From Bifidobacterium sp. ESL0775 (GTDB lineage Bacteria; Actinomycetota; Actinomycetes; Actinomycetales; Bifidobacteriaceae): a DNA stretch of 64,000 nucleotides. Positions 17,277 through 25,935 of this stretch are shown here, piece after piece; the stretch's first letter is position 1, and the number at the start of each line of letters is the position of its first letter. Under the pieces are notes generated by a model. That model saw nothing but the letters and a program-made list of their open reading frames with translations, had not been told where the DNA came from and made no database searches. The DNA is taken from assembly GCF_029395475.1 (NCBI RefSeq), contig NZ_CP113917.1, positions 1,736,001 to 1,800,000 of the forward strand. Reading direction: 5' to 3'. A program made the translations under genes and the position numbers.

Positions 17277-18365
17277 TCACCAAGCCAACGCAAGCTCCGC
17301 GATGATGAAGATAAGAGCGAACAACAGCAGGGTCATACTGCACATCGGCAGAGCACGCACGAAATTCCCGACGTTGACGCTGTTAACCATATCGATGGCG
17401 ATCTTGATGATGAGCAGGCCAAGAAGCAGCGCCAGCACCGTCAGGACCATGCGGATGATGCTCACACTGCCCGTGAACAATGCCAGGCTGGGAACGAAGG
17501 ACGCCAGAACGTAGACCAGCGGATACAGCGCGAAGACCACGGTGAGGACCACCGAGAGCAAGTAGATGACGAGCAGCACCGTTTTCACCGTCTTCGCCCC
17601 GAGGATGACACCGAGCGTCATCTTGCCGCTGGCCTTGTCCTCCTCGACGTCGCGCAGGTTGTTGACCATGAGGATGGCGCAGGAATAAAGGCCGCAGAGC
17701 ACTGAGCCGATGACGCCGGCGATGTTGATGCCGCCGGTGAGCACATATTGGGTGCCGAGCACCGCCACAAGGCCGAAGAAGATGAAGACGCCGACTTCGC
17801 CGTAACCGGCGTAGCCGTACGGATGCTTGCCACCCGTGTAAAACCATCCGGCGAGCAGGCAGAGCACGCCGAGGATAATCATCCACCAATGGCCGGTAAG
17901 CGCGATGGCTGCGAGACCGGCGAGGCAGGCGATCAGGGCGTTGACGCCCGCAGCGGCGAGCACTTGCTTGGGCGCGACCAGGCCTGAGGCGGTCAGGCGT
18001 TGCGGCTTGGCGGTCTGGAACTCGCTGGCGCCTCTACCGGCGTCGGTGCCGCGGATGCCGTCGGAATAGTCATTGGCGAAATTGACCGCGATCTGCAGGA
18101 ACAGGGCGATGATGATGCAGAGCACGGAAACCAGAGCGAACCTGCCCGACGAGACGCCGACAGAGAAGGCATCGGAAGCCGTGGTCGTCGGCACCGCCGT
18201 GCATCCTTGAAGCTCGCTGGGTTTAGTCGTGCAGCCTGCGGCCGCCTTCGCCTCCAGAAGGCGGTAAGCCGCGACCACGCCGACCAGAACCGGCGCGATG
18301 GACGCCGGCAACGTTTTCGGACGAAGCCCGTTGATCCACAAATCCATGTTCTTCAATGCAATCAC
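17277..18365 (-). CDS. menA: UbiA-family prenyltransferase, MenA-like
   Basis: The protein has about eight to nine membrane helices and both aspartate motifs of UbiA enzymes: NFANDYSDGIRGTDAGR near residues 95-111 and NNLRDVEEDKASGKMTLG near residue 240. The match is to 1,4-dihydroxy-2-naphthoate prenyltransferase, which joins a polyprenyl chain to the menaquinone ring. A polar, Thr/Ser-rich insert with two Cys residues lies at about residues 40-75. No other menaquinone genes are in the window, and bifidobacteria are usually thought not to respire with menaquinone, so the true acceptor is uncertain. The start is GTG at 18365 or ATG at 18347. Confidence 0.85.
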   Translation of the reverse strand: MIALKNMDLWINGLRPKTLPASIAPVLVGVVAAYRLLEAKAAAGCTTKPSELQGCTAVPTTTASDAFSVGVSSGRFALVSVLCIIIALFLQIAVNFANDYSDGIRGTDAGRGASEFQTAKPQRLTASGLVAPKQVLAAAGVNALIACLAGLAAIALTGHWWMIILGVLCLLAGWFYTGGKHPYGYAGYGEVGVFIFFGLVAVLGTQYVLTGGINIAGVIGSVLCGLYSCAILMVNNLRDVEEDKASGKMTLGVILGAKTVKTVLLVIYLLSVVLTVVFALYPLVYVLASFVPSLALFTGSVSIIRMVLTVLALLLGLLIIKIAIDMVNSVNVGNFVRALPMCSMTLLLFALIFIIAELALAW

Positions 18366-18477
18366 ATCTTTCTCGATCGCTGTCGACCGGAATTCCCATA
18401 TACCAGTAACTGTGCAACTTTAAAAACTATAGCAGTCCGGCCTCAACCTTCGCCTTACACCGTCTTATCACAAACGA

Positions 18478-18509
18478 ATGTTGCCGGCCCATTGGCAGGC
18501 CGGCAACAT
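18478..18509. terminator. Strong inverted repeat downstream of lysS
   Basis: The 12-bp arms ATGTTGCCGGCC/GGCCGGCAACAT enclose an 8-base loop. It is placed to end lysS transcription before the menA-like gene. There is no long T tract. Confidence 0.6.
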
Positions 18510-18641
18510 ATCTGCGTCAATTGATGGTGTTCAAGGCCATCACCACACATCACCCGGCAAGCACGCTTTGCACCAGAAATCATCCAGTGCGCAACATGGA
18601 TGGACAATGGATTCATTGCCCGCCGCCCGGCTTTGCGGCGA

Positions 18642-20306
18642 TCAGTTCAACGGTTTCACCAGCGGGAAGGTGATGGTCTCGCGGATGGTGGCGCCCGTCA
18701 GCGCGATCAGCAGGCGGTCGATGCCCATGCCCATACCACCGGCAGGCGGCATGCCGACGCCCAGGGCCTCGAGGAAGTCCTCGTCGATGTCCATCGCCTC
18801 GACGTCACCCGCGAGCGCGTCCTTGGCCTGGTCGACCAAGCGCTGACGCTGCACCACAGGGTCATTCAATTCGGAGTAGCCGGTCGCCAGCTCGAAGCCA
18901 CGTACGTAGAGGTCCCACTTCTCCACAACGCCCTTCTTGGAACGGTGAGCCTTGACCAGCGGACTGGTCTCGACCGGGAAGTCACGCACGAAGGTGGGGA
19001 CTTCGGCACCCAAACCTGCCTCGTAGAAGTGCTCCCAAAGGTGCTCGACCAGTTTGCCATGGTTCTCGACCTCGTCGCGCTCCACGCCGAGTTTGTCGGC
19101 GATGGCACCCAGGTGTTCCACGGATGTTTCCGGGGTAATCTCCTCACCCAGCGACTCGGAAAGCGAGTCGTACATGGAAATCTGCTTCCATTCGCCGCTG
19201 AAATCGTATTCGCTGCCGTCAAGCAACGTCACCTTGGTGGAGCCGAACGCGTCGATGGCGGACTGCTGGATGAGCTTCTTCGTGAGGGCCGCGATGGTGT
19301 CGTAATTGCCGTAGGCCTGATAGGCCTCGAGCATGGTAAATTCCGGAGCGTGCGTACCGTCGACGCCCTCGTTGCGGAAGTCGCGGTTGATCTCGAAGAC
19401 GCGCTCGATGCCACCGACCAAGCAGCGCTTGAGGAAGAGTTCCGGCGCGATGCGCAGGTAGAGGTCGATATCGAAAGCGTTCATGTGGGTGATGAACGGA
19501 CGAGCGGCCGCTCCCCCGTGCACCGTCTGCAACATCGGGGTCTCGACCTCAAGGAAGTCGTCCTTGGCGAACGTATTACGAAGCGAGGTGACGACCTTGG
19601 AACGCTTGCGAACCATGTCGCGGATCTTCTCGTCGGCGATCATGCCGATATACGGTTTGCGTGTACGAGTGTCCTCAGTGAGCTCCTTGTGCAACGCCGG
19701 AAGCGGCTGCAGAGCCTTGGCGGCAATCTTCCACTCGCTGGCGAAAACGGAAAGCTCGCCGGTCTTGGACGCGACGACGCGGCCCTTCAAGTAAAGGTGG
19801 TCGCCCAAATCGACAAACTGCTTGAAGGCCTTGAGGGAATCCGCGCCGATCTCCTTCTTGGAGATCATGCCCTGGATCTTGGTGCCGTCGCCCGCGGCAA
19901 GCTGCACGAAGCACAGGCCGCCGCCGTTGCGCAGGAAGAGCACGCGGCCTGCGATGGCGACCACATCCTGGGTCTCGTCGCCCGCATTGAGCTTGCCTTC
20001 GTATTTCGCGCGGACTTCCGGAATCGTGTCGGTGACCTCGACCACGACCGGATACGGCGCGACGCCGTCCTTCAACATCTGGGCACGCTTGGCCACACGC
20101 ATCTGCACCTGTTCGGGCTGGCCTTCCGAGCCGAATTCTTTGTTGGTCGGGTCGATGGACTCGTCGAAGGACTTGCCCTCGTTGATGTTTTCGGCGATGG
20201 CCTCGTCCTGCTTGAGACGCAGTTCCGCACGCTCGACAGTGGACATTACCGGGGTCTCGGCCTCTTCTTCATTCCGGTTTTCGCCGGTTTCATTCGTTTC
20301 GCTCAT
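18642..20306 (-). CDS. lysS: Lysyl-tRNA synthetase, class II
   Basis: LysS charges tRNA-Lys in the cytosol. An N-terminal anticodon-binding OB fold (about residues 85-195) precedes the class II catalytic core. Motif 2 is RDFRNEGVDGTHAPEFTMLE and motif 3 is GGMGMGIDRLLIAL near the C-terminus. The ATG at 20306 is chosen because the family extension begins there. A longer frame upstream crosses a region without a ribosome binding site. The first 65 residues are an acidic, Glu/Asn-rich extension not needed for the fold. The length of 554 is a little above the usual 490-510. Confidence 0.97.
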   Translation of the reverse strand: MSETNETGENRNEEEAETPVMSTVERAELRLKQDEAIAENINEGKSFDESIDPTNKEFGSEGQPEQVQMRVAKRAQMLKDGVAPYPVVVEVTDTIPEVRAKYEGKLNAGDETQDVVAIAGRVLFLRNGGGLCFVQLAAGDGTKIQGMISKKEIGADSLKAFKQFVDLGDHLYLKGRVVASKTGELSVFASEWKIAAKALQPLPALHKELTEDTRTRKPYIGMIADEKIRDMVRKRSKVVTSLRNTFAKDDFLEVETPMLQTVHGGAAARPFITHMNAFDIDLYLRIAPELFLKRCLVGGIERVFEINRDFRNEGVDGTHAPEFTMLEAYQAYGNYDTIAALTKKLIQQSAIDAFGSTKVTLLDGSEYDFSGEWKQISMYDSLSESLGEEITPETSVEHLGAIADKLGVERDEVENHGKLVEHLWEHFYEAGLGAEVPTFVRDFPVETSPLVKAHRSKKGVVEKWDLYVRGFELATGYSELNDPVVQRQRLVDQAKDALAGDVEAMDIDEDFLEALGVGMPPAGGMGMGIDRLLIALTGATIRETITFPLVKPLN

Positions 20307-20447
20307 AATCCCCGAGTGTACCGAGCAGCCGATACACGCCATTATTTTGCCGTCAAGTGACTAATAAAGCATGAATGCAAAGATGCATGCCGACACGCAT
20401 GATGGACTCGTCGACGGGGTCGTTGTATCATGATTGCTGTTGTTCAT

Positions 20448-20524
<77 letters not shown>

Positions 20525-20528
20525 ACTA

Positions 20529-20555
20529 GAAACCCCTTGTTTTGCAAGGGGTTTC
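20529..20555 (+). terminator. Terminator after tRNA-Pro
   Basis: Stem GAAACCCCTTG/CAAGGGGTTTC with a five-base loop directly follows the tRNA. Confidence 0.8.
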
Positions 20556-20638
20556 GTCATATCCGCACGTCCGCACACCTCAATGCCGCACCTTGTCTCC
20601 GCTGGCGTCGACGAGGGCTGACGTTGCCGGGAAGCTTT

Positions 20639-22660
20639 TCAGCCACGTCGCCCTCTGCCCTTATGAGGCCTCTGTTCCCTGCCACTGCACAGGAAACCAA
20701 TCACCATGGGCGTCAGGAGAACCAGCTGGAACACGAACCGCGTCGGCGATGGGCGGCCTGGCCGCGAAAGGCTTTCGGCGCAGACGTAAAGGCTGGCAGC
20801 GGTCAGCAGCCACGGCAGACATTTGAGCAGCAGGCTACGGCCGGAAGCAATGGCACCGATGGTGTCGGGATCGCGCTTCCGCTCTTTCCGGCGCCGCCAC
20901 AGGTAATACAATACGAATCCCGGCAGGACCGACGTCCACAACGCCATGAAGAACGGGATGTTGACGCCAGGCGTATCGACGATGATCCGGTAAAGCTGTT
21001 TGACCGTTTCGCTGGCTTCGGTGGGCGGGGTGTGCGGCTGAAGCAGGCCGTAAGTGTAAGTGGCGGTGTCGGAGGTGGTCATCGGCAGCATCACCACCGA
21101 CATCGGCTTGGGAATCGGCTGATTCTTGACGCTGAAGGCATCGAAGGTCATCCATCCACTCTCCAAGCAGAAGAAGCCCTGAAGGTACGAATCGGGATGG
21201 CGCAGGCCGACATCCAACCACGCCTTGGCGAAACGCGAAACCGGCACCCGGCCCTTCACCGTCCAACCGATGGCCGGAACCGCAAGCCACGGGTCGTAAT
21301 TCCGGCTGATCACGTCCCATGGATATTCGAGATAGGCGTCGACGATATCACGGTCCTCATCACTGATGTCGTCGGGATGGTCGTGCGCGGCGCGGGCCAT
21401 CATCTGGATCGGCAGGGCGAGCGCGGCCTCCGGCGTGCCAGGCACCACGTTGAGGCGCTGGTAGGCGAATTTCGGCAAAGCCATGTCCACGATAACGAAC
21501 AACACGACTCCGAGCGCCACGGCGGCCGCCTTGAGTTTCGCGGCGAACTTGCCGATAACCAACGCAAGCAGGCACAGCACGACGATATACAATCCCAGTT
21601 TCTTGGTCAGGGCCACCAACAGCCCATCCAGCGCGAAGGCCGTGACGAACCCAGGGCTGCGCATCAGCTCGAGTTTGCTGTCGACCAATTTGCAATACAT
21701 CACCGCCCATGGGACGAACAACATCGCGCTCGTCGTGTCTTTGGCGATCGACATGACGCACATCGGCACCACAGGGAAGAAGCAGAAGAACGCGGCGAAA
21801 GCATGCAGGAGCCTGCGATTGAGGTCGGTTTTGGCGAGATAGGCCAACAACCAGGCGATGCCGAACGCGAAACCCACGGCTTGCAGGAGCGCGTAGACAT
21901 ACATGCCGATGTTGTAATTGTCGAAAAGCGCCTTGCCCAGCGACGCGAACCAACCATACAAATAGGTGTCAAGGAATGGATGGTGGTCCCATATCTTGCC
22001 GGTGTTCATGCCATAAAGCGGCATGCCATAATATTCGGCGATTTGATCGCCGGTATCGAAGTGGATCACTCCAGGAAACAGCAGGATGATATACGGCAGC
22101 CAGCAACACAGCAATACCGAGGCGTCGGCGGCAATCGCGGCGGGACGCTCTGTATAGCGGAAATGGAAATAACAGCGGACGGCGGCAAACCTGGACTTTT
22201 GCGCCGCTACAAGCCCGGAAGCGCTTTTGTCGTCATCCTCAGAAATACCATTCGGAGACTTGTTTTCAGCGGCACTTTCCCCGAAGCCGTCGAATACACG
22301 GGTCCTCACAAATTCCACACCGCGGTACACGACCATATATAACAGAGCAAAAAGCACGGCATAGCAGACCGATTGCAGATAAAGGTAGACATGGTCGAAA
22401 GGAACCCAACCGAACTGGGCGGCCTGGCTCGAACAGGCGACCATGAAGCCAAGCACAGCGGGAATCGCCAAACCCACTTTCGAAGGCCGCAGGAATTTTC
22501 GAAGCTTCGGCCACACGCTCTCGTCTGATTCGGCAGTGATTGGCAAACGTTGACGGACGTCATCATTCGCTACGCCATCACGCGATCTGGCCGCGACATC
22601 GGCGGATGATCCCCTAACCGGCAACATATCGCCGGATCGGCCAATTCCCTTAACCTTCAC
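20639..22660 (-). CDS. Large multi-pass membrane protein, DUF6020-like
   Basis: The protein of about 673 residues has a polar N-terminal region, then roughly ten to twelve helices with a long extracytoplasmic segment near residues 420-560. The block FPGVIHFDTGDQIAEYYG followed by HHPFLDTYLYGWF resembles the D and H-H-P motifs of GT-C type membrane glycosyltransferases. It also matches the DUF6020 family common in bifidobacteria. A role in assembling cell-surface polysaccharide is plausible but not shown. GTG at 22660 is preferred as start because AGGGGAG lies four bases before it; the frame also opens with TTG at 22696. Confidence 0.65.
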   Translation of the reverse strand: MKVKGIGRSGDMLPVRGSSADVAARSRDGVANDDVRQRLPITAESDESVWPKLRKFLRPSKVGLAIPAVLGFMVACSSQAAQFGWVPFDHVYLYLQSVCYAVLFALLYMVVYRGVEFVRTRVFDGFGESAAENKSPNGISEDDDKSASGLVAAQKSRFAAVRCYFHFRYTERPAAIAADASVLLCCWLPYIILLFPGVIHFDTGDQIAEYYGMPLYGMNTGKIWDHHPFLDTYLYGWFASLGKALFDNYNIGMYVYALLQAVGFAFGIAWLLAYLAKTDLNRRLLHAFAAFFCFFPVVPMCVMSIAKDTTSAMLFVPWAVMYCKLVDSKLELMRSPGFVTAFALDGLLVALTKKLGLYIVVLCLLALVIGKFAAKLKAAAVALGVVLFVIVDMALPKFAYQRLNVVPGTPEAALALPIQMMARAAHDHPDDISDEDRDIVDAYLEYPWDVISRNYDPWLAVPAIGWTVKGRVPVSRFAKAWLDVGLRHPDSYLQGFFCLESGWMTFDAFSVKNQPIPKPMSVVMLPMTTSDTATYTYGLLQPHTPPTEASETVKQLYRIIVDTPGVNIPFFMALWTSVLPGFVLYYLWRRRKERKRDPDTIGAIASGRSLLLKCLPWLLTAASLYVCAESLSRPGRPSPTRFVFQLVLLTPMVIGFLCSGREQRPHKGRGRRG

Positions 22661-22876
22661 GCTGCTCCCCTGCCACTTTCGGCAAAGCCGTATCAAGACT
22701 TTCCATATATACGGTCAGTCTAGCGTGCGGCTTGTCGAAATACGGATTGCCTCGCATACGCCCTTCTGTACGCCATTCAACCAAAACCCATTGCTGTGAT
22801 ATAGCTCACATCGACATAACGCTTCCGATATCGTAACCGCAATAGACTTGGAATCAGCGGACACAAAGGAGCAGTC

Positions 22877-25123
22877 ATGGACGACAATGCACACGGCAAG
22901 ACGCCGGAAGAGCTGTTGCAGGCTTTTAGCGAGGCGCATTCTTCGGTTTCAGGGGAACCTGACGACGCCAGCGACCCGAACAACGCCACTGCGCCCACAC
23001 CAAACGCGACATTCGACACCGACGAGTTTTTGAAGGGGCTCGATGCCCTGTTCGACGCGCACGAGGCCAAAGACAAGGCCGAACCGTACCTCAAACAGGC
23101 GATGGTCGACGCTGAGAACGCTGGCGATGACGCAGGGCTATTGACCGTGTTGAACGAGACGATGGGCTTCTACCGTTCACACGGGCGGCATGAGGACAAC
23201 CAGTGGGTCATCCAGCGGGCGCTCGAACTGGGATTGAAGATGGGCATCGAAGGCACTGAGGCTTGGACGACCACGCTCATCAACGCCGCGACCGGGATGC
23301 GCGCGGCCAAGCGGTATGACCAGGCCGAGGACCTGTACAAACAGGCTCTGGCATCGGCGCAGAAGACGTTGGCGCCCACCGACCGCCGGATGGCTGCGCT
23401 GCACAACAACATCTCCATGCTCTACAGCGAGACCGGGAAACTCAAGGAGGCACAAGCGGAACTCGAAAAAGCGCTTGCCATTCTCAAGACTTCAAGCACC
23501 GACCCCGAGACCGATATCGACGTGGCCTCTACGCATACCAACCTTGCGCTCGTGTTGCTGCAACGGGCGACCGAAGCTGCGCAGGATGATCAGAATGGGC
23601 AACAGACCTCACCATCCACATCGACGCAATCGCAGAACCAAGCGGAATCAGGTGATGCGGCATCGTCCGAAACCGTCGATTCGCTGCTCGATCAGGCGAT
23701 GAAGCACTCACTGAAAACGCTGGAAATCTACAAGAACGGACATCTTGAGCACAGCGCCCATTTCGCCTCGGCGTTGGCGGGATACGCGCAGGTCTGCTTT
23801 GCCGCAGGATTATTCGACAAGGCCATTGACTCTTATCGCAAGGCGCTCAAAGTCATCGAAGAATGCTATGGGACTGACACCGATTACTACCGAATCACCG
23901 CGGGAAACCTGGCACAGGTCGAGGAGACCGCAAGGGCGGCGCGGGAAGCATCCAGAAACGCAGACGAATCGGCGGCCAACGGCGCTGGCCTGGGTCAAGA
24001 TGAGGGAAAAGCGGCAAATGAGGCTTCTTCCGCAAAACGGGATGAATCCGCGCAAACAGCCGGAAACACGACACACACCGCCAACAAGGCTGCCACCGAG
24101 AACAAACCAACTATTTCAGGTCTCAAACTCGCACGCGCTTACTGGGAACAATGCGGCAAACCGATGATTGAGGAAAAATACCCCGAATATCAGGGGCGCA
24201 TCGCCGCCGGCCTGGTCGGGCATGGCTCGGAATGTTATGGATTCGACGATCAATATTCGCAGGACCACGATTTCGGACCTGGCTTCTGCCTATGGCTCAC
24301 GGATGAGGATTATGCGGCGGTCGGCCAGAAGCTGCAGGCCGACTACGAGGCACTGCCACAGGAATTCATGGGCTTCGGTCCGCGTGAATCCACGGCGCGG
24401 GCGCAAGGTGGTTCACGGCGCACCGGCGTCTTCCGCATCGGCGACTTCTTCGCAGGTATCACCGGCTACCCTACCGCGCCCGCCGACGACAAGCCACACG
24501 AATGGTTGCTGCTGGACGAACCGACGCTCGCCGCGGCGACCAACGGCGAGGTCTTCGCCGACCCGCTCGGTGCGGTTTCCAAGACGCGGCAAGGTTTCAA
24601 GATGATGCCGGACGACGTGCGGCTTTCCTTGATCTCTCGCCGGCTCGGCATGATCGCACAGGCCGGGCAATACAACCTGCCCCGCATGCTCAAACGCGGC
24701 GACGGGGCGGCGGTATGGCTGTCCATCCGCGAATTCACCACCAACGTCTGCTCGTTCATCTTCCTGATCAACGAACCGATCCGCGCTGGATACATGCCGT
24801 ATTACAAGTGGCAATTCGCGGCGCTGCGACGGCTTTCCGGAAGAATGTCAACAGTCTTACCTGACGTCTGCGAACAACTCGAAGTCATCCTTCGACTTTC
24901 CTCGGCGGCCTGCTTCGGCGGCGCCGGATTCGGCGAGGGCGGGAAGGGCTCCGCACCCGCTCAGGAACAGGTGCAATCCACCATCGAGCACATCTGCGGT
25001 GAAATCGTCACGGAGCTCAAAGACGAAGGTCTGACCAACAGCGACGAGGAATTCCTCGAGTGGCAGCGACCTTATGTCGAGGCGCATATCGGCAGCGATG
25101 ATCCGGTATTACATAGCCTATAA
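22877..25123 (+). CDS. TPR-repeat protein with C-terminal DUF4037 (nucleotidyltransferase-like) domain
   Basis: The first 425 residues are helical with tetratricopeptide-like repeats (for example AAKRYDQAEDLYKQALASAQ and TGKLKEAQAELEKALAIL), interrupted by Gln/Ser/Thr-rich linkers at about 235-265 and 360-420. The last 320 residues match DUF4037. The domain opens with GLVGHGSECYGFDDQYSQDH, a G-x-G-S-E/D pattern with paired acidic residues that resembles the active-site loop of nucleotidyltransferases. A clear AAAGGAG site precedes the ATG. A DUF4125 gene follows 104 bases downstream on the same strand; in my recollection the two families co-occur. The substrate is unknown. Confidence 0.8.
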   Translation: MDDNAHGKTPEELLQAFSEAHSSVSGEPDDASDPNNATAPTPNATFDTDEFLKGLDALFDAHEAKDKAEPYLKQAMVDAENAGDDAGLLTVLNETMGFYRSHGRHEDNQWVIQRALELGLKMGIEGTEAWTTTLINAATGMRAAKRYDQAEDLYKQALASAQKTLAPTDRRMAALHNNISMLYSETGKLKEAQAELEKALAILKTSSTDPETDIDVASTHTNLALVLLQRATEAAQDDQNGQQTSPSTSTQSQNQAESGDAASSETVDSLLDQAMKHSLKTLEIYKNGHLEHSAHFASALAGYAQVCFAAGLFDKAIDSYRKALKVIEECYGTDTDYYRITAGNLAQVEETARAAREASRNADESAANGAGLGQDEGKAANEASSAKRDESAQTAGNTTHTANKAATENKPTISGLKLARAYWEQCGKPMIEEKYPEYQGRIAAGLVGHGSECYGFDDQYSQDHDFGPGFCLWLTDEDYAAVGQKLQADYEALPQEFMGFGPRESTARAQGGSRRTGVFRIGDFFAGITGYPTAPADDKPHEWLLLDEPTLAAATNGEVFADPLGAVSKTRQGFKMMPDDVRLSLISRRLGMIAQAGQYNLPRMLKRGDGAAVWLSIREFTTNVCSFIFLINEPIRAGYMPYYKWQFAALRRLSGRMSTVLPDVCEQLEVILRLSSAACFGGAGFGEGGKGSAPAQEQVQSTIEHICGEIVTELKDEGLTNSDEEFLEWQRPYVEAHIGSDDPVLHSL

Positions 25124-25227
25124 GCCAACGCAATGAACAATCATCCGCAAAACCGCTAGAGTTGATACCAGATATTCACGGATGAACCGTAACGATATGC
25201 AAAGCAGGCATACCAGGAAAGAGCATC

Positions 25228-25899
25228 ATGGAAGACAACGCAACACAGCAACGCACACAGGAAGACGCCACTTCCACGGACGACCAAGAGCGGCTCGATT
25301 TGCTGGAACGCGTGGTGAAGCACGAATGGGACCAGTTCCAGAAGACCGACAACGAGGGCGGACGCGCGGCCTGCCAAGGCAACTGGCCGACGTTCCACCA
25401 GATGCGTTTGAGCCAGTTCATGACCTGGCCCGTGCCGTTGCTCAAGAGCTATGCCGACGATCTGGACGAGGCGGACCGTGTCGACCGCAACCTCATCACC
25501 GAGAAGTACGGGCGCATGATGATCTCGACCTGGCCACAGGAATACCACGCCGATATCGAGCCGTACATCCCCGCACGTTCCGCCGAGCGCGTGGCAGAAC
25601 AGGAGAAAGTCATCACGCAGCAATTGGCGTGGGCCGACGATTTCCGCAGCCGCTACCCCAAGCTCGGCCGTGAGATGCGGGTGCTGCACACGTCGGAGGA
25701 CACCCACGAAAAAACGTCGTTCGAGACCTACCTGCGCGGCGAACTCGGCACGTATTCCGACAAGACGTTCCGGCTGTATCAGGATTTCATTGAAAGCCTT
25801 GCCGCAGCCAATCGCAACCTCACGGAAGAGACCATCCGCAACACCGTATTGCTTGGAGGATTCAAGTCGCTGGACGAGGCCGAGGTGTTGCAACAGTAG
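25228..25899 (+). CDS. DUF4125 family protein
   Basis: The 223-residue soluble protein starts after a GGAAAGAG site. The block VKHEWDQFQKTDNEGGRAACQGNWPTF is the conserved DUF4125 N-terminal region (W-x-x-F followed by G-G-R-A-x-C). Further on KYGRMMISTWPQEY and FETYLRGELGTYS are also typical. There is no signal peptide or membrane helix. It is probably co-transcribed with the TPR-DUF4037 gene, and the two may form a functional pair. The biochemical role is not known. Confidence 0.8.
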   Translation: MEDNATQQRTQEDATSTDDQERLDLLERVVKHEWDQFQKTDNEGGRAACQGNWPTFHQMRLSQFMTWPVPLLKSYADDLDEADRVDRNLITEKYGRMMISTWPQEYHADIEPYIPARSAERVAEQEKVITQQLAWADDFRSRYPKLGREMRVLHTSEDTHEKTSFETYLRGELGTYSDKTFRLYQDFIESLAAANRNLTEETIRNTVLLGGFKSLDEAEVLQQ

Positions 25900-25935
25900 A
25901 CGTAAAGATAGAAGCGATGCGTTAGAGTGGCACGC

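Noticed and set aside
18600..20360. A 586-codon plus-strand frame opposite lysS
   Set aside because: It is the antisense reflection of the lysS coding sequence in a GC-rich genome; it has no start signal and no family match.
20537..22342. A 601-codon plus-strand frame opposite the DUF6020-like gene
   Set aside because: Antisense shadow of a membrane-protein gene with helix-rich codon use; begins inside the tRNA-Pro terminator.
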